Source: JAAYEL01 sp964345835
GTDB taxonomy: Bacteria > Bacillota > Clostridia > Tissierellales > Peptoniphilaceae
Assembly: GCA_964345835.1 (NCBI GenBank)
Contig: CAYFSL010000006.1
Location: 3,822-67,821 of the forward strand
Direction: 5' to 3'
DNA: 64,000 bases
The position numbers and the translations under genes are program-made. The notes under the pieces are model-generated. The model was not told the origin of the DNA. It saw only the letters and a program-made list of their open reading frames with translations, and ran no database searches. Shown here in pieces: positions 24,757 to 32,986 of the stretch (within the stretch, counting starts at the first letter, position 1; each line of letters opens with the position of its first letter).

Positions 24757-27537
24757 ATGGAAAAAAGGATTAATCCCAGACAGAAAGAGGCTATAGAGTC
24801 TGTTGAAGGTCCTGTATTAATTATTGCAGGACCAGGGACAGGCAAGACCTTTACCCTTGTTGAGAGGGTTATTCATATGGTCCTGGATAGGGGCATAGAC
24901 CCTTCATCGATAATGATTTCAACATTTACTAACAAGGCTGCAAGAGAGCTTTTGGACAGGCTATCAATTAAGTTTAGGGAGAAAAATATCGGCAAGGATG
25001 TCAACGACATGATGCTGGGCAATTTTCACTCTATTTGTAGGAAGATTTTGGACAAATACATAGACTATTTGGGAATAAGTAAAGATTATAGGCTAATAGA
25101 TGACTTTGAAAAAAAATACCTTATAAGCAGGCAAATCGATAGCTTTAGGAAGATTGACGGCTATAGCAGCCTGGTAAGAGGGGATGAAATTAGCTTCATA
25201 ACAAGGGTTATCCAATTGGTTTTTGAAGAGGGAATTGTCCTTAAAAACTCTGAAAGAAAAGACTTTCAGCTCATCCTAGATATCGCCAGCAAATATGAGA
25301 AAATCCTCATAGAAAATAACCTCCTAGATTTTTCCGCCCAACTGTATTTTACCTATAAAATAATATTGGAAAATAAAGAAGTCAGAGAAGAACTAAAAGA
25401 GCAAATATCTTATATAATGATTGACGAATACCAGGATACTAACACTATCCAAGAGAAAATCATATTTTCCATATTAAATGACAGAGAAAATATATGCGTC
25501 GTCGGAGATGATGACCAGGGACTTTATAGGTTTAGGGGGGCAAGCGTAAAAAACATCCTAAACTTTGGGAAGAATCTTACGAAACCTGTTAAAAGGGTTG
25601 ATTTAAATGTAAATTATAGGTCGAAAAAATCTATAATCGACTTTTATTCAAGCTTTATGGGCCAACTAGATAGCTTGGAAGATATTGATAAGTACAGGTA
25701 TGACAAGGACCTAGTAGCCTTTGACACGGATGATAGGCAGGCTGTTTATAAGTTGACTTCAGAGAGTGAAGAAGACTTTAGAGATAGGTTAGTCCATATG
25801 GTTAAGGGATTTAAGGAAAAAGGTCTAGTTAATGACTATAATGAAATAGCAATTCTGGTATCCTCAGTTAATGATTATAGGATTCTTAAATTATCTACGG
25901 GGTTAAAAAAATCGGGTATTGGCGTTTACACTCCAAAGACCAACCAACTGATGTCTAGGGCTGAAACCAAGTTTCTTTTTGGAGCCCTATATGCGATTTT
26001 TAGGCCATATATAGAAAAAAGAAAGCTCCCAATTAAATACGATTCTTACACCTACCTCAATAATCTCTACGATTACTACTATAGACAAGAAAAAAAACAC
26101 TCAGACCTGGGGGACTTCATAGGAAAAATGCAGGCCTATATTATGGGGGAAAAACTAAGCCTTAGTCTCCTGGATATAATTTATAGGCTTTTTAGATACC
26201 AGCCTTTTAAAGGCTACCTAGACAAGCAGGAATCCGATAAGGAAAGGAAAAATATATCGAAGCTGATGGAGCTTATAGAGTCATATTCTTACCAGACCTA
26301 CACATATAGGATTCACTCAAAAAATAGGGATGATTTTTGCATAAGTTTTTTTAGTGATTTTATAGGATTTTTGAAAGATACAAAGATTTATGAGTTTGAG
26401 GAAGATACGGTAATACCTGAAGAAAATCAGCTTTCAATTTTGACTATCCATAGTTCTAAGGGGCTTGAGTATCCTGTAGTTATAATGGCCAGCCTTTGGG
26501 ACCAGCCATATAAGAGATACAGGAGGGCTAAGACTGCTATAGATTTATTTGCGGAAAAGTATGCCAGAGAAGAGTTTGAACCCTTTGACCAGGTGGAAAA
26601 GCTAGACTACTATAGGAAGTATTTTACCGGATTTTCTAGGGCGAAAAAGCTCCTAGTACTCGCGGGAATTGAATCAGAATCATATAAAAGCTTGGGAAGT
26701 GAGATAAAAGGTGTTTTTAATTCTCTTCCAGCAATTGAAGACCTAGACCCTAAAGAATTTTCCTATGAGAAAGAACCAGTAGCCAAGGAAAAAGGACTTT
26801 ATTCCTACACAAAAGATTTAGTTCAATACAATCATTGTCCGAAGTCTTACTACTTTTTTAGAAAGCTTAAATATAGGAAGGAGTTAGGACTTGGTCAAGT
26901 TTATGGAACCATGGTCCACGAGGGGATTGAATATATAAATAAAAAATTAATTGATGGTAACAAGGTCAACCCAGAGGAACTGAGAGATTATATTTATGAT
27001 ATAGCTAGGGTTAAATATAGGAGAGGGGCTATAGGACTTAATAAATCCATGGTAGAGTCTGCCCTTGAAGAATTGGATAAATACCTAGAATTTAGTCCTC
27101 AATTTCCAAAAATCCTTGAATCAGAGCTAGAGATATCCCTGGCCAAGGACGACTATATTCTTACGGGAAATGTAGACATGGTTTTTGAGGATAAGGGAAG
27201 TATTAATATTGTCGACTTTAAGACGGGTAAAAACCCCAAAGAAAATTCGGATATTGACCTATTAGATAGTTACCTGGGGCAAATATCTTTGTATGCTTAT
27301 CTTTTTCAAGCCACTAAAGAGAAAAAAATTGATAATATCGCCCTTTATTTTACTTCAAAGTCAAATAGGGAAAGCTATATTTGTCGAAAAAATAATGAAA
27401 ATAATTTAATAGATACTATTTCTAGCATAGAAAGCACAATAAATGATATTGAAAACGACAGGGATTTCAAAAAGACTCAAGATAAGAGCAAGTGTAAAAA
27501 TTGTGAGCTAAGATTTTATTGTGATAGGTTAGAATAG
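24757..27537 (+). CDS. UvrD/PcrA-like superfamily 1 helicase fused to iron-sulfur RecB-type nuclease
   Basis: A 926-residue DNA helicase-nuclease. The helicase part has Walker A AGPGTGKTFTL near residue 25, STFTNKAARELL (motif Ia), DEYQDTN (motif II), GDDDQGLYRFRGA (motif III), LNVNYRSKKSI (motif IV) and ILTIHSSKGLEYPVV (motif V). From about 685 a PD-(D/E)XK nuclease follows, with core GNVDMVF...NIVDFKTGK near 805-825. Four cysteines, YNHC near 693 and CKNC...C at the extreme C-terminus, match the 4Fe-4S site of AddB/Cas4-like nucleases. It combines in one chain what AddAB or AdnAB split between subunits, so a role in DNA end resection or repair is likely. It has no good ribosome binding site of its own and is probably coupled to punA. 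Confidence 0.9.
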   Translation: MEKRINPRQKEAIESVEGPVLIIAGPGTGKTFTLVERVIHMVLDRGIDPSSIMISTFTNKAARELLDRLSIKFREKNIGKDVNDMMLGNFHSICRKILDKYIDYLGISKDYRLIDDFEKKYLISRQIDSFRKIDGYSSLVRGDEISFITRVIQLVFEEGIVLKNSERKDFQLILDIASKYEKILIENNLLDFSAQLYFTYKIILENKEVREELKEQISYIMIDEYQDTNTIQEKIIFSILNDRENICVVGDDDQGLYRFRGASVKNILNFGKNLTKPVKRVDLNVNYRSKKSIIDFYSSFMGQLDSLEDIDKYRYDKDLVAFDTDDRQAVYKLTSESEEDFRDRLVHMVKGFKEKGLVNDYNEIAILVSSVNDYRILKLSTGLKKSGIGVYTPKTNQLMSRAETKFLFGALYAIFRPYIEKRKLPIKYDSYTYLNNLYDYYYRQEKKHSDLGDFIGKMQAYIMGEKLSLSLLDIIYRLFRYQPFKGYLDKQESDKERKNISKLMELIESYSYQTYTYRIHSKNRDDFCISFFSDFIGFLKDTKIYEFEEDTVIPEENQLSILTIHSSKGLEYPVVIMASLWDQPYKRYRRAKTAIDLFAEKYAREEFEPFDQVEKLDYYRKYFTGFSRAKKLLVLAGIESESYKSLGSEIKGVFNSLPAIEDLDPKEFSYEKEPVAKEKGLYSYTKDLVQYNHCPKSYYFFRKLKYRKELGLGQVYGTMVHEGIEYINKKLIDGNKVNPEELRDYIYDIARVKYRRGAIGLNKSMVESALEELDKYLEFSPQFPKILESELEISLAKDDYILTGNVDMVFEDKGSINIVDFKTGKNPKENSDIDLLDSYLGQISLYAYLFQATKEKKIDNIALYFTSKSNRESYICRKNNENNLIDTISSIESTINDIENDRDFKKTQDKSKCKNCELRFYCDRLE

Positions 27538-27544
27538 AAATGAT

Positions 27545-27619
27545 TAGGAGAAGAAGGGCTTATCCCTATGGTTGCGACACTTGAGAATGTTACAACCGAG
27601 CCATTCTTCTCCTATTTTT
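27545..27619 (+). terminator. Three-tier hairpin terminator of the helicase gene
   Basis: TAGGAGAAGAA (27545-27555) pairs perfectly with TTCTTCTCCTA (27604-27614). Inside, GGCT pairs with AGCC and GGTTG with CAACC, and TTTTT follows. It is larger than a usual terminator, begins 8 bp after the stop codon, and gives stop-free reading on the other strand only by chance. Confidence 0.7.
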
Positions 27620-27632
27620 GCTTTTAAATCAC

Positions 27633-27673
27633 AAAAAACAGAGCCAAGAAAGAATAAGGAGTCAGCTCTGTTT
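27633..27673 (-). terminator. Terminator of thiT
   Basis: On the minus strand AAACAGAGC (27673-27665) pairs with GCTCTGTTT (27644-27636), continuing into a T-run. It lies about 115 bp after the thiT stop. Confidence 0.75.
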
Positions 27674-27787
27674 CTATGTATCCATACGTAGCATGCTGGA
27701 ATTAAGTGGTTGATATCTATCAACAAGTTAATTATAAAACAAATGGGGGAATATTTCAATATATGAACGGTAGTTCATGTTAACTTA

Positions 27788-28336
27788 TTAATATTGCTTA
27801 ACAATTACCTTTTCGATAGGTTTCCAAATTAAAAATAGCAAGGCAAGGGTTATAAGCATTTCAGGAACCAGGTAACCTAAGTTATAAGTTAATGAATAGA
27901 TTAGGGGTGTTTTTCCTGGAGGTGTGAACTTCCTAAAAAAGACTACTCCTGAAAGTATATGAGAAGCCATCCTAAGGACAAAACCTAGAACTATGAAAGG
28001 GCTATATCCCCAAAAGTTTTTTTTATTTTTCATGAAGCTAATCCCACCTAAGGCAACCACACCGTAAGGTAAGGGGTAATCTAGGATAAATTGGATGGGA
28101 TGGACTACGGTATTATCAGTAAAAAGGTTTAAAAGTCCAAATAAGGCACATACGATAAAACCTCTGGCAAAGCCCCATCTTATTGTAAATATGATAAGGG
28201 GGATCATAGATCCTATAGTAAGGGCACCTGACTGTGGCATCTGGTAGACCTTGAAATAGAATAGGACAAAACTTACGGCCATCATTACTCCGGCTTCAGC
28301 CATCATCCTAACATCAAAAAATTCTTTAGATTTCAT
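27788..28336 (-). CDS. thiT: Energy-coupled thiamine transporter S component ThiT
   Basis: A 182-residue integral membrane protein with about six helices. It binds thiamine and works with the shared ECF energising module (EcfA, EcfA', EcfT), which is not in this window. The segment HPIQFILDYPLPYGVVAL and the preceding GLLNLFTD region match the ThiT family, as does the length. Assignment is reinforced by the TPP riboswitch in its leader (28463-28539), a strong terminator hairpin directly before its ribosome binding site (28351-28379), and its own promoter at 28574-28602. ATG 28336 has AGGAGG 6 nt upstream. Confidence 0.95.
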   Translation of the reverse strand: MKSKEFFDVRMMAEAGVMMAVSFVLFYFKVYQMPQSGALTIGSMIPLIIFTIRWGFARGFIVCALFGLLNLFTDNTVVHPIQFILDYPLPYGVVALGGISFMKNKKNFWGYSPFIVLGFVLRMASHILSGVVFFRKFTPPGKTPLIYSLTYNLGYLVPEMLITLALLFLIWKPIEKVIVKQY

Positions 28337-28350
28337 TTTTCCTCCTAAAT

Positions 28351-28379
28351 AAAAAGCCCCTTCCTAATATTGGAAGGGG
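28351..28379 (-). terminator. Riboswitch-controlled terminator before thiT
   Basis: On the minus strand CCCCTTCC (28379-28372) and GGAAGGGG (28364-28357) pair perfectly around AATATTA, followed by CTTTTT. The hairpin sits just ahead of the thiT ribosome binding site and about 85 nt beyond the TPP aptamer, the arrangement expected for transcription attenuation. Confidence 0.85.
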
Positions 28380-28462
28380 AAAATATAAAAATTAATAAAT
28401 CTTCTTCTAGTCGTAAATAAAAAATATAATCTAGAACAAAGAATAGGCCATAAAGGCTTAAA

Positions 28463-28539
28463 CACTTCCCTCCGCTATTATTAAATAGATCAGGTACAAG
28501 GGTTAGATTCTATCTTCTCAGCTAATGCTCCCCTAGTGG
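28463..28539 (-). ncRNA. TPP riboswitch (THI element)
   Basis: Read on the minus strand, the aptamer shows the conserved blocks in order: ACTAGGGGAGC, GCTGAGA, ACCCTTGTACCTGATC, TTAATAATAGCGGAGGGAAG. These match the thiamin pyrophosphate aptamer, including CUGAGA and the GGGAAG closing strand. High TPP should favour the downstream terminator and switch off thiT. Confidence 0.96.
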
Positions 28540-28573
28540 TAATCATAATTAATTAACTTGTCTTTCATGATTT

Positions 28574-28602
28574 ATATTAATATTAGAGAAAGCATTTGTC
28601 AA
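28574..28602 (-). promoter_or_regulatory. Promoter of thiT and its riboswitch
   Basis: On the minus strand TTGACA (28602-28597), 17-bp spacer, TAATAT (28579-28574). Transcription would start about 30 nt before the TPP aptamer. The -35 box touches the stop codon region of the preceding gene. Confidence 0.7.
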
Positions 28603-28603
28603 A

Positions 28604-28764
28604 TTATTTATTATTAGCAAAATAAGCGTCTAGCTTAGTTAATAAGCCAATCTTGTCTAAGCTATGATAGATAATTGTAGCCAATAAGGCACCGACAAGA
28701 GCCTGGGTAAGGTTGCCTACAAGGTTTGCAATAGCTCCCTTAAATCCATATAAAAATATCATTT
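28604..28764 (-). CDS. C-terminal end of a small membrane protein, possible ECF S component (5' part lost in gap)
   Basis: Only the last 53 codons are present before the gap. The visible sequence (FKGAIANLVGNLTQALVGAL...IIYHSLDKIGL) is a hydrophobic helix pair with the look of the C-terminus of ECF transporter substrate-binding components, which commonly end with a GN..QA.VGA helix. Such proteins are usually 160-200 residues long, so about 110-150 residues are missing. It precedes thiT on the same strand but is separated from it by a promoter and riboswitch. The substrate cannot be assigned. Confidence 0.55.
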
Positions 28765-28864
28765 NNNNNNNNNNNNNNNNNNNNNNNNNNNNNNNNNNNN
28801 NNNNNNNNNNNNNNNNNNNNNNNNNNNNNNNNNNNNNNNNNNNNNNNNNNNNNNNNNNNNNNNN
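28765..28864. other. Assembly gap of 100 N
   Basis: Exactly 100 N. The flanks do not repeat each other, so real sequence is missing here. The gap cuts the 5' part of the minus-strand membrane protein gene. A minus-strand TTGACA-like box just outside (about 28884-28889) could be its promoter -35. Confidence 0.95.
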
Positions 28865-29013
28865 AGTTGTTTTTACATAAAGTGTCAAATACATTTTTTA
28901 AACAAATCTGTGTGTATAATTTATTTATAAGGCTGGGTCCTACTATTTTTAAGCCATCTAAATTTGCTTTTATAGAACCATAGGATACGACAAATAAAAT
29001 AGTAAAAGTTCTA

Positions 29014-29042
29014 TTGACAAGATAGTTCATATAATATATAAT
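29014..29042 (+). promoter_or_regulatory. Consensus promoter of carD
   Basis: TTGACA (29014-29019), 17-bp spacer, TATAAT (29037-29042): a perfect match to both housekeeping sigma boxes, 56 bp before the carD start. Confidence 0.85.
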
Positions 29043-29098
29043 AAAAATTTTCCTAATTAACTTTTATAGAGTATAATAGTAATTAGGAGGTATATAAG

Positions 29099-29578
29099 AT
29101 GTATAAGGTTGGAGATAAGATAGTTTATTCAGTTCATGGGGCGGGTAAGATAGTTGATATTAAAGAGATAGAAATATTGGGCGATGAAAAATTATACTAT
29201 ATTCTTCAATTGCCTATAAATAATATTCAGGTCTCTATCCCAGTTGAAGGGGTTGATGACGCGGTGATTAGGCCAGTAATTTCAGAAGAAGAGGGTAAAA
29301 AAGTTGTAGAAATCTTAAAGGCCGACAAGACCAAAATGTCAAAAAATTGGAGCCAAAGATACAGGCAGAACTTAGAAGCTATTAAGAGTGGTGATATATA
29401 TGAGATAGCTGAGATAGTCAGAAATCTTACAATCTTAGACATGTCAAAGGGCTTATCGGCTTCAGAAAAAAAGATGTTAACAAAGAGTAAAAGGATCCTA
29501 GTATCAGAGCTAGTTATTTCAGGTGCTTTAGACAAGGAGGAAGCCTCTGATATGATTGATGACTTTATAACTCTATAA
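29099..29578 (+). CDS. CarD/CdnL-family RNA polymerase-binding regulator
   Basis: A 159-residue protein. The N-terminal Tudor-like RNA-polymerase-interacting domain (YKVGDKIVYSVHGAGKIVDI..., about 1-60) is the same fold as the TRCF interaction domain. The helical C-terminal part (about 75-159) is basic and binds promoter DNA in CarD/CdnL. Proteins of this family stabilise open promoter complexes, notably at rRNA promoters. The gene is driven by a perfect consensus promoter, has GGAGG 7 nt before ATG, and is 9 bp upstream of the PIN-TRAM gene, a pairing that is frequent in Firmicutes. Confidence 0.93.
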   Translation: MYKVGDKIVYSVHGAGKIVDIKEIEILGDEKLYYILQLPINNIQVSIPVEGVDDAVIRPVISEEEGKKVVEILKADKTKMSKNWSQRYRQNLEAIKSGDIYEIAEIVRNLTILDMSKGLSASEKKMLTKSKRILVSELVISGALDKEEASDMIDDFITL

Positions 29579-29587
29579 GGAGGTAGT

Positions 29588-30712
29588 ATGGTAAGAAGGG
29601 TAATTAAATTTCTTATAGCAGGCTTAGGCCTACTTATAGGCTATAGCCTGACTTTGCTATTATTCCGATTTAATTTAATCAGTATAAAGAGTGTTACATT
29701 CGTGGTATTCATATATGCATTTAGTATGCTGGTTTTCGGATTAATAGCCTATATTTTATCGGAGAGGATGATTAAAGGTGTACTGGCTATGCTAGATAGG
29801 CTGGAAAGGGCTTTAACAGATATCCCAACAATTGACTTTGTTTTTGGGGCGGCAGGACTTTTATTAGGACTTATTTTTTCATTTTTTATTAGCTTTCCCC
29901 TTAGGTCAATCCAGCTCCCATATATAGGTGATATATTAGGACTAATATTAACCATAATCGTCTATGTGGTGCTTGGGACAGTTGGAGCTAGGCTGGGAGT
30001 AAGGTTTAAGCCTGATATAGTGAAATTTTTCAGGTCTAAGTCAGATGCTAAAGGGTCAGACAAAAAAAAGGTGGCTGCCAGCTTAAAAAAAGTTGATAAG
30101 AAGGCAATAAAGGATGGGCAATTTAAGGTCCTAGATACTTCTGTCTTAATAGATGGAAGAATATCAGCTATTGTTGAAAGTGGCTTTATTGATGGTCCCC
30201 TAGTAATCCCTGACTTTGTCCTTGAAGAGCTTCAATTTATAGCGGACTCTTCAGACTCTATTAAGAGAGAGAGGGGGAGAAGGGGACTTGACATAGTCAA
30301 AGACCTACAAAAATCAAAGAAGATTAATGTAATCTTAAGCGATATGGATTATGAAGATACAAATGAGGTTGACATTAAATTGTTAAAGCTAACCAAGGAT
30401 TTAGAGGGTAAGGTCATGACTAATGACTATAATCTAAACAAGGTGGCAAGTGTACAGGGTATTCCAGTGTTAAATATAAATGACTTGGCCAATTCAGTAA
30501 AAACTATTGTATTGCCAGGAGAAAAGATGAGTGTTAACATTATCAAGGAAGGTAAGGAGAAAAAGCAAGGCCTTGCCTACCTGGACGATGGCACCATGAT
30601 TGTAGTAGAAGATGCCAAGAACTTGATAGGCGAAAGCATAGAGGTCACTGTGACTACAGTATTACAGACCGCTGCTGGCAAGATGATCTTTGCCAAGCCT
30701 ATCGCTCAATAA
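29588..30712 (+). CDS. Membrane-anchored PIN-TRAM domain protein (YacL-like)
   Basis: A 374-residue protein. Four transmembrane helices lie in residues 1-140. A PIN domain follows (about 180-290; VLDTSVLIDGRI with the first acidic residue, later NDYNLNKVA), a ribonuclease-like fold with acidic metal ligands. A C-terminal TRAM domain (about 310-370) is a predicted RNA-binding barrel. YacL-type proteins have this order, and their biological role is not settled. It is co-transcribed with carD; ribosome binding site AAGGAGG sits in the spacer. Confidence 0.92.
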   Translation: MVRRVIKFLIAGLGLLIGYSLTLLLFRFNLISIKSVTFVVFIYAFSMLVFGLIAYILSERMIKGVLAMLDRLERALTDIPTIDFVFGAAGLLLGLIFSFFISFPLRSIQLPYIGDILGLILTIIVYVVLGTVGARLGVRFKPDIVKFFRSKSDAKGSDKKKVAASLKKVDKKAIKDGQFKVLDTSVLIDGRISAIVESGFIDGPLVIPDFVLEELQFIADSSDSIKRERGRRGLDIVKDLQKSKKINVILSDMDYEDTNEVDIKLLKLTKDLEGKVMTNDYNLNKVASVQGIPVLNINDLANSVKTIVLPGEKMSVNIIKEGKEKKQGLAYLDDGTMIVVEDAKNLIGESIEVTVTTVLQTAAGKMIFAKPIAQ

Positions 30713-30748
30713 TCTAAATTTTAAAATTTACTAGATGGAGAGAGTTTT

Positions 30749-31819
30749 ATGAAAAAAATATCGAGATTTCTAGCTCTGTTGCTAGCCCTTGTAATGCTAC
30801 TAGCAGTGGTAGCCTCAAGCCTAGCTTCAGCGGCTGAAGAAAGATGGGAAAAAGACGTATATGCCTATGGGGCGGGACTTAATGAAAGTCAGATTGCAAA
30901 GACTGCGGACCTTCTTGGAATTGAAAACCTTGATAAGGTTAATAAGATAAAGGTTGCGGGCAAAGATATTTATAAATATTTAAAGATAAATAGTAAAGAC
31001 GCAAGCATGATTTCTTCAATTTATGTTATGAAGTCTAAAAAGGGCCAAGGCCTAGAGATTACAATTACAACGCCTGACAATATAACAAGGGTTACTGGAG
31101 CAGAATATACAAACGCTGCAATAACAGCAGGTGCCAAGGATGCAAAGATTAGGGTTGCGGCATATAGACCTGTTACAGGGACATCCGCTTTGACAGCGGT
31201 TTATAAGGCTTTTGAAATGAACGGTGAAAGCTTTGATGAAGACCGTATAAAGGTTGCTAATGAAGAGTTAGAGATAGTAAATGTAATCGTCCAAGAACAT
31301 AAGGGGCAAAAAGGTTTTGAAATAGAAGACCTAAACCAAGCTGTTATTAAGGTAAAAAAAGACCTGGTTGACCATAAGAAGAAATCTGGCAACAAGGCTA
31401 CAGAGGAAGAAATAAAGGGCTATGTCACTGAAGCTATGGACAAAAATAATTTGACCAATATAGTTACAAATATAAATATCAATAGTCTGACAAATTACTT
31501 CCAAAACTTTCAAAATACTTCTGCCATAGATTCACCGGAATTTATGGACCAGTTAAGCAGCTTCCAAAAGAATCTATCTAAGAAGTCATCAGAGTTTATA
31601 AAGGGGGCTGAAAATTTTATAAAGAAGGGGTATGAAAGTACTAAAAATGCCCTAGGACAAGGGTCAGAAAACGCTAAGGATAATTTGCAAAAGGCGTCAG
31701 ATGGAGTTAAAGGAGCCTTGAATTCACCAGAGGCTAGAAATATTTTCCAAAAAATAGGAGACTTCTTTGTCAACCTATTTAACGCAATTGTAAATTTCTT
31801 TAGAAACTTAATAAAATAG
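30749..31819 (+). CDS. Secreted DUF1002-family protein
   Basis: A 356-residue protein with an N-terminal signal peptide (about 1-28, ending SLASAA). The body to about 215 resembles the DUF1002 family found in Firmicutes: ITTPDNITRVTGAEYTNAAITAGAKD is the recognisable core. The C-terminal 120 residues are helical and end in an amphipathic or hydrophobic stretch (FFVNLFNAIVNFFRNLIK), possibly membrane-associating. The function of DUF1002 is unknown to me. It is 36 bp after the PIN-TRAM gene and likely in the same transcript, with GGAGAG before ATG. Confidence 0.85.
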   Translation: MKKISRFLALLLALVMLLAVVASSLASAAEERWEKDVYAYGAGLNESQIAKTADLLGIENLDKVNKIKVAGKDIYKYLKINSKDASMISSIYVMKSKKGQGLEITITTPDNITRVTGAEYTNAAITAGAKDAKIRVAAYRPVTGTSALTAVYKAFEMNGESFDEDRIKVANEELEIVNVIVQEHKGQKGFEIEDLNQAVIKVKKDLVDHKKKSGNKATEEEIKGYVTEAMDKNNLTNIVTNININSLTNYFQNFQNTSAIDSPEFMDQLSSFQKNLSKKSSEFIKGAENFIKKGYESTKNALGQGSENAKDNLQKASDGVKGALNSPEARNIFQKIGDFFVNLFNAIVNFFRNLIK

Positions 31820-31838
31820 TGTAATATATTCTATATTG

Positions 31839-31847
31839 TGGTATAAT
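31839..31847 (+). promoter_or_regulatory. Extended -10 promoter upstream of rplY
   Basis: TGG-TATAAT, with TATAAT at 31842-31847 and no clear -35. It is followed within 25 bp by a hairpin with U-tract (31872-31929), so it could start a short RNA or an attenuated rplY leader. Confidence 0.5.
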
Positions 31848-31871
31848 ATCTAGATGTATTCATAGGTTATC

Positions 31872-31929
31872 AAGGGTCATAACTTATAGGACAAGCAATT
31901 ATTAAATCCTTCTATTATGATCCTTTTAT
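31872..31929 (+). terminator. Terminator-like stem-loop in the rplY leader
   Basis: AAGGGTCATAA (31872-31882) pairs with TTATGATCCTT (31915-31925) with one G-U pair, then TT and A/T-rich sequence. Inner TAGGA can pair with TCCTTCTA. It may end the carD operon transcript, a short RNA, or act as an attenuator. Confidence 0.6.
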
Positions 31930-32080
31930 TTTAGTTTATGGCAATATAATTTGCCTGGGAATGGAAGTATCAGATTACAAGAGATTCAAGTGGCCTAAAT
32001 GATATCAATTTATTGAATCTATCCAAAGACTTAGCTAAGATATTGGTGACCTTTACAATAAACTATGCATAGGAGGCAAA

Positions 32081-32722
32081 ATGAGCGAAATATTATTAAA
32101 GGCTGGCCTTAGAGAAAAGACAGGATCTAATGCCAATAAGAAGTTAAGAAGAGAAGAATTAATTCCTGCAGTTCTATATCAAAAGGATGAAGAAAACCAA
32201 AATCTAACCTTAGTAGCTAAGGAATTTGACAAGGTAATAGCTGAAGCAGGAACATCAACAATAATCAGCTTGGACATTGAAGGAAGCAAAAAGAAGGTTC
32301 TTATAAGGGACTTCCAAAGACATCCATACAAGAACATGTTCATCCACGTAGACCTACTTGGAGTAAACATGAACGAAAAACTTAAGGTTAATGTACCAAT
32401 AGTCCTATTAAACAGGGATGAAATTTACCTTCAACCATCAGTTTTAATGCAAGCAGCATCTGAAATTGAAATTGAATGTCTACCATCAGATATCCCAGCA
32501 CAAGTTGAAATTGATGTTCAAAACATGCAATATGGTGATACTTTCACTGTAGCTGACCTAGATATCGTAAAGAATGAAGACATCCAAGTACTTACTGACC
32601 TAGAAGAAGTAATCTGCTCACTACAAGAACCAAGAGAAGAAGTAGTTGAAGAAGAAGGCGAAGAAGTAAGTGCAGCTGATGTAGAAGTAATTGGTGAAAA
32701 GAAAGAAGCTGAAGAAGAATAA
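32081..32722 (+). CDS. rplY: 50S ribosomal protein L25/general stress protein Ctc
   Basis: A 213-residue 5S-rRNA-binding protein. The N-terminal L25 domain (about 1-92, LREKTGSNANKKLRREELIPAVLYQ) is followed by the beta-rich C-terminal TL5/Ctc domain (about 98-185) and an acidic tail (EEEGEEVSAAD...KKEAEEE). The length fits the Ctc-type L25 of Firmicutes. AGGAGG precedes ATG by 6 nt. The 261-bp leader contains an extended -10 box, a terminator-like hairpin and a small inverted repeat (GATTCAA/TTGAATC), so transcript attenuation is possible. A terminator follows at 32768. Confidence 0.95.
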   Translation: MSEILLKAGLREKTGSNANKKLRREELIPAVLYQKDEENQNLTLVAKEFDKVIAEAGTSTIISLDIEGSKKKVLIRDFQRHPYKNMFIHVDLLGVNMNEKLKVNVPIVLLNRDEIYLQPSVLMQAASEIEIECLPSDIPAQVEIDVQNMQYGDTFTVADLDIVKNEDIQVLTDLEEVICSLQEPREEVVEEEGEEVSAADVEVIGEKKEAEEE

Positions 32723-32767
32723 TCTTTAACAATTACTAGCTTACAGAAACAAATATTAGATAAAGTA

Positions 32768-32801
32768 AAAGGGATTAGATGCAAATCTAGTTCCTTTTTT
32801 T
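32768..32801 (+). terminator. Terminator of rplY
   Basis: AAAGGGATTAGAT (32768-32780) and ATCTAGTTCCTTT (32785-32797) pair, with two G-U pairs, around GCAA and run into T7. Confidence 0.85.
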
Positions 32802-32835
32802 ATTGAGGATGATTATTTATATGGTATTTGATTAA

Positions 32836-32973
32836 CATCTTTTTAAGTTTGAATTAAAGGACGGGTCTAAGCTTCAAATTTCCTTTTCAGCTAATAAGAT
32901 GGTGGTTGACGATAAAGAATATAGGATAGAAGGCTATAATAGCCAAGACTTCATGTATTTAACAAATGAATAA
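32836..32973 (+). pseudogene. Remnant of an unrecognised gene (3' end only)
   Basis: One frame reads HLFKFELKDGSKLQISFSAN... through to ...GYNSQDFMYLTNE and a TAA stop at 32971-32973, with a composition typical of real protein. Upstream in this frame is a TAA at 32833 and there is no start codon. A short ATG frame (MIIYMVFD) ends just before it in another frame. It looks like the last 45 codons of a decayed gene. The original family is not recognisable. Confidence 0.45.
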
Positions 32974-32986
32974 TAGGATACATAAA

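Noticed and set aside
27544..27759. 71-residue minus-strand ORF
   Set aside because: It overlaps the helicase terminator and the thiT terminator, both strong inverted repeats, and has no ribosome binding site.
28740..29030. 96-residue minus-strand ORF crossing the 28765 gap
   Set aside because: It reads through Ns and the carD promoter in a different frame from the real membrane-protein fragment.
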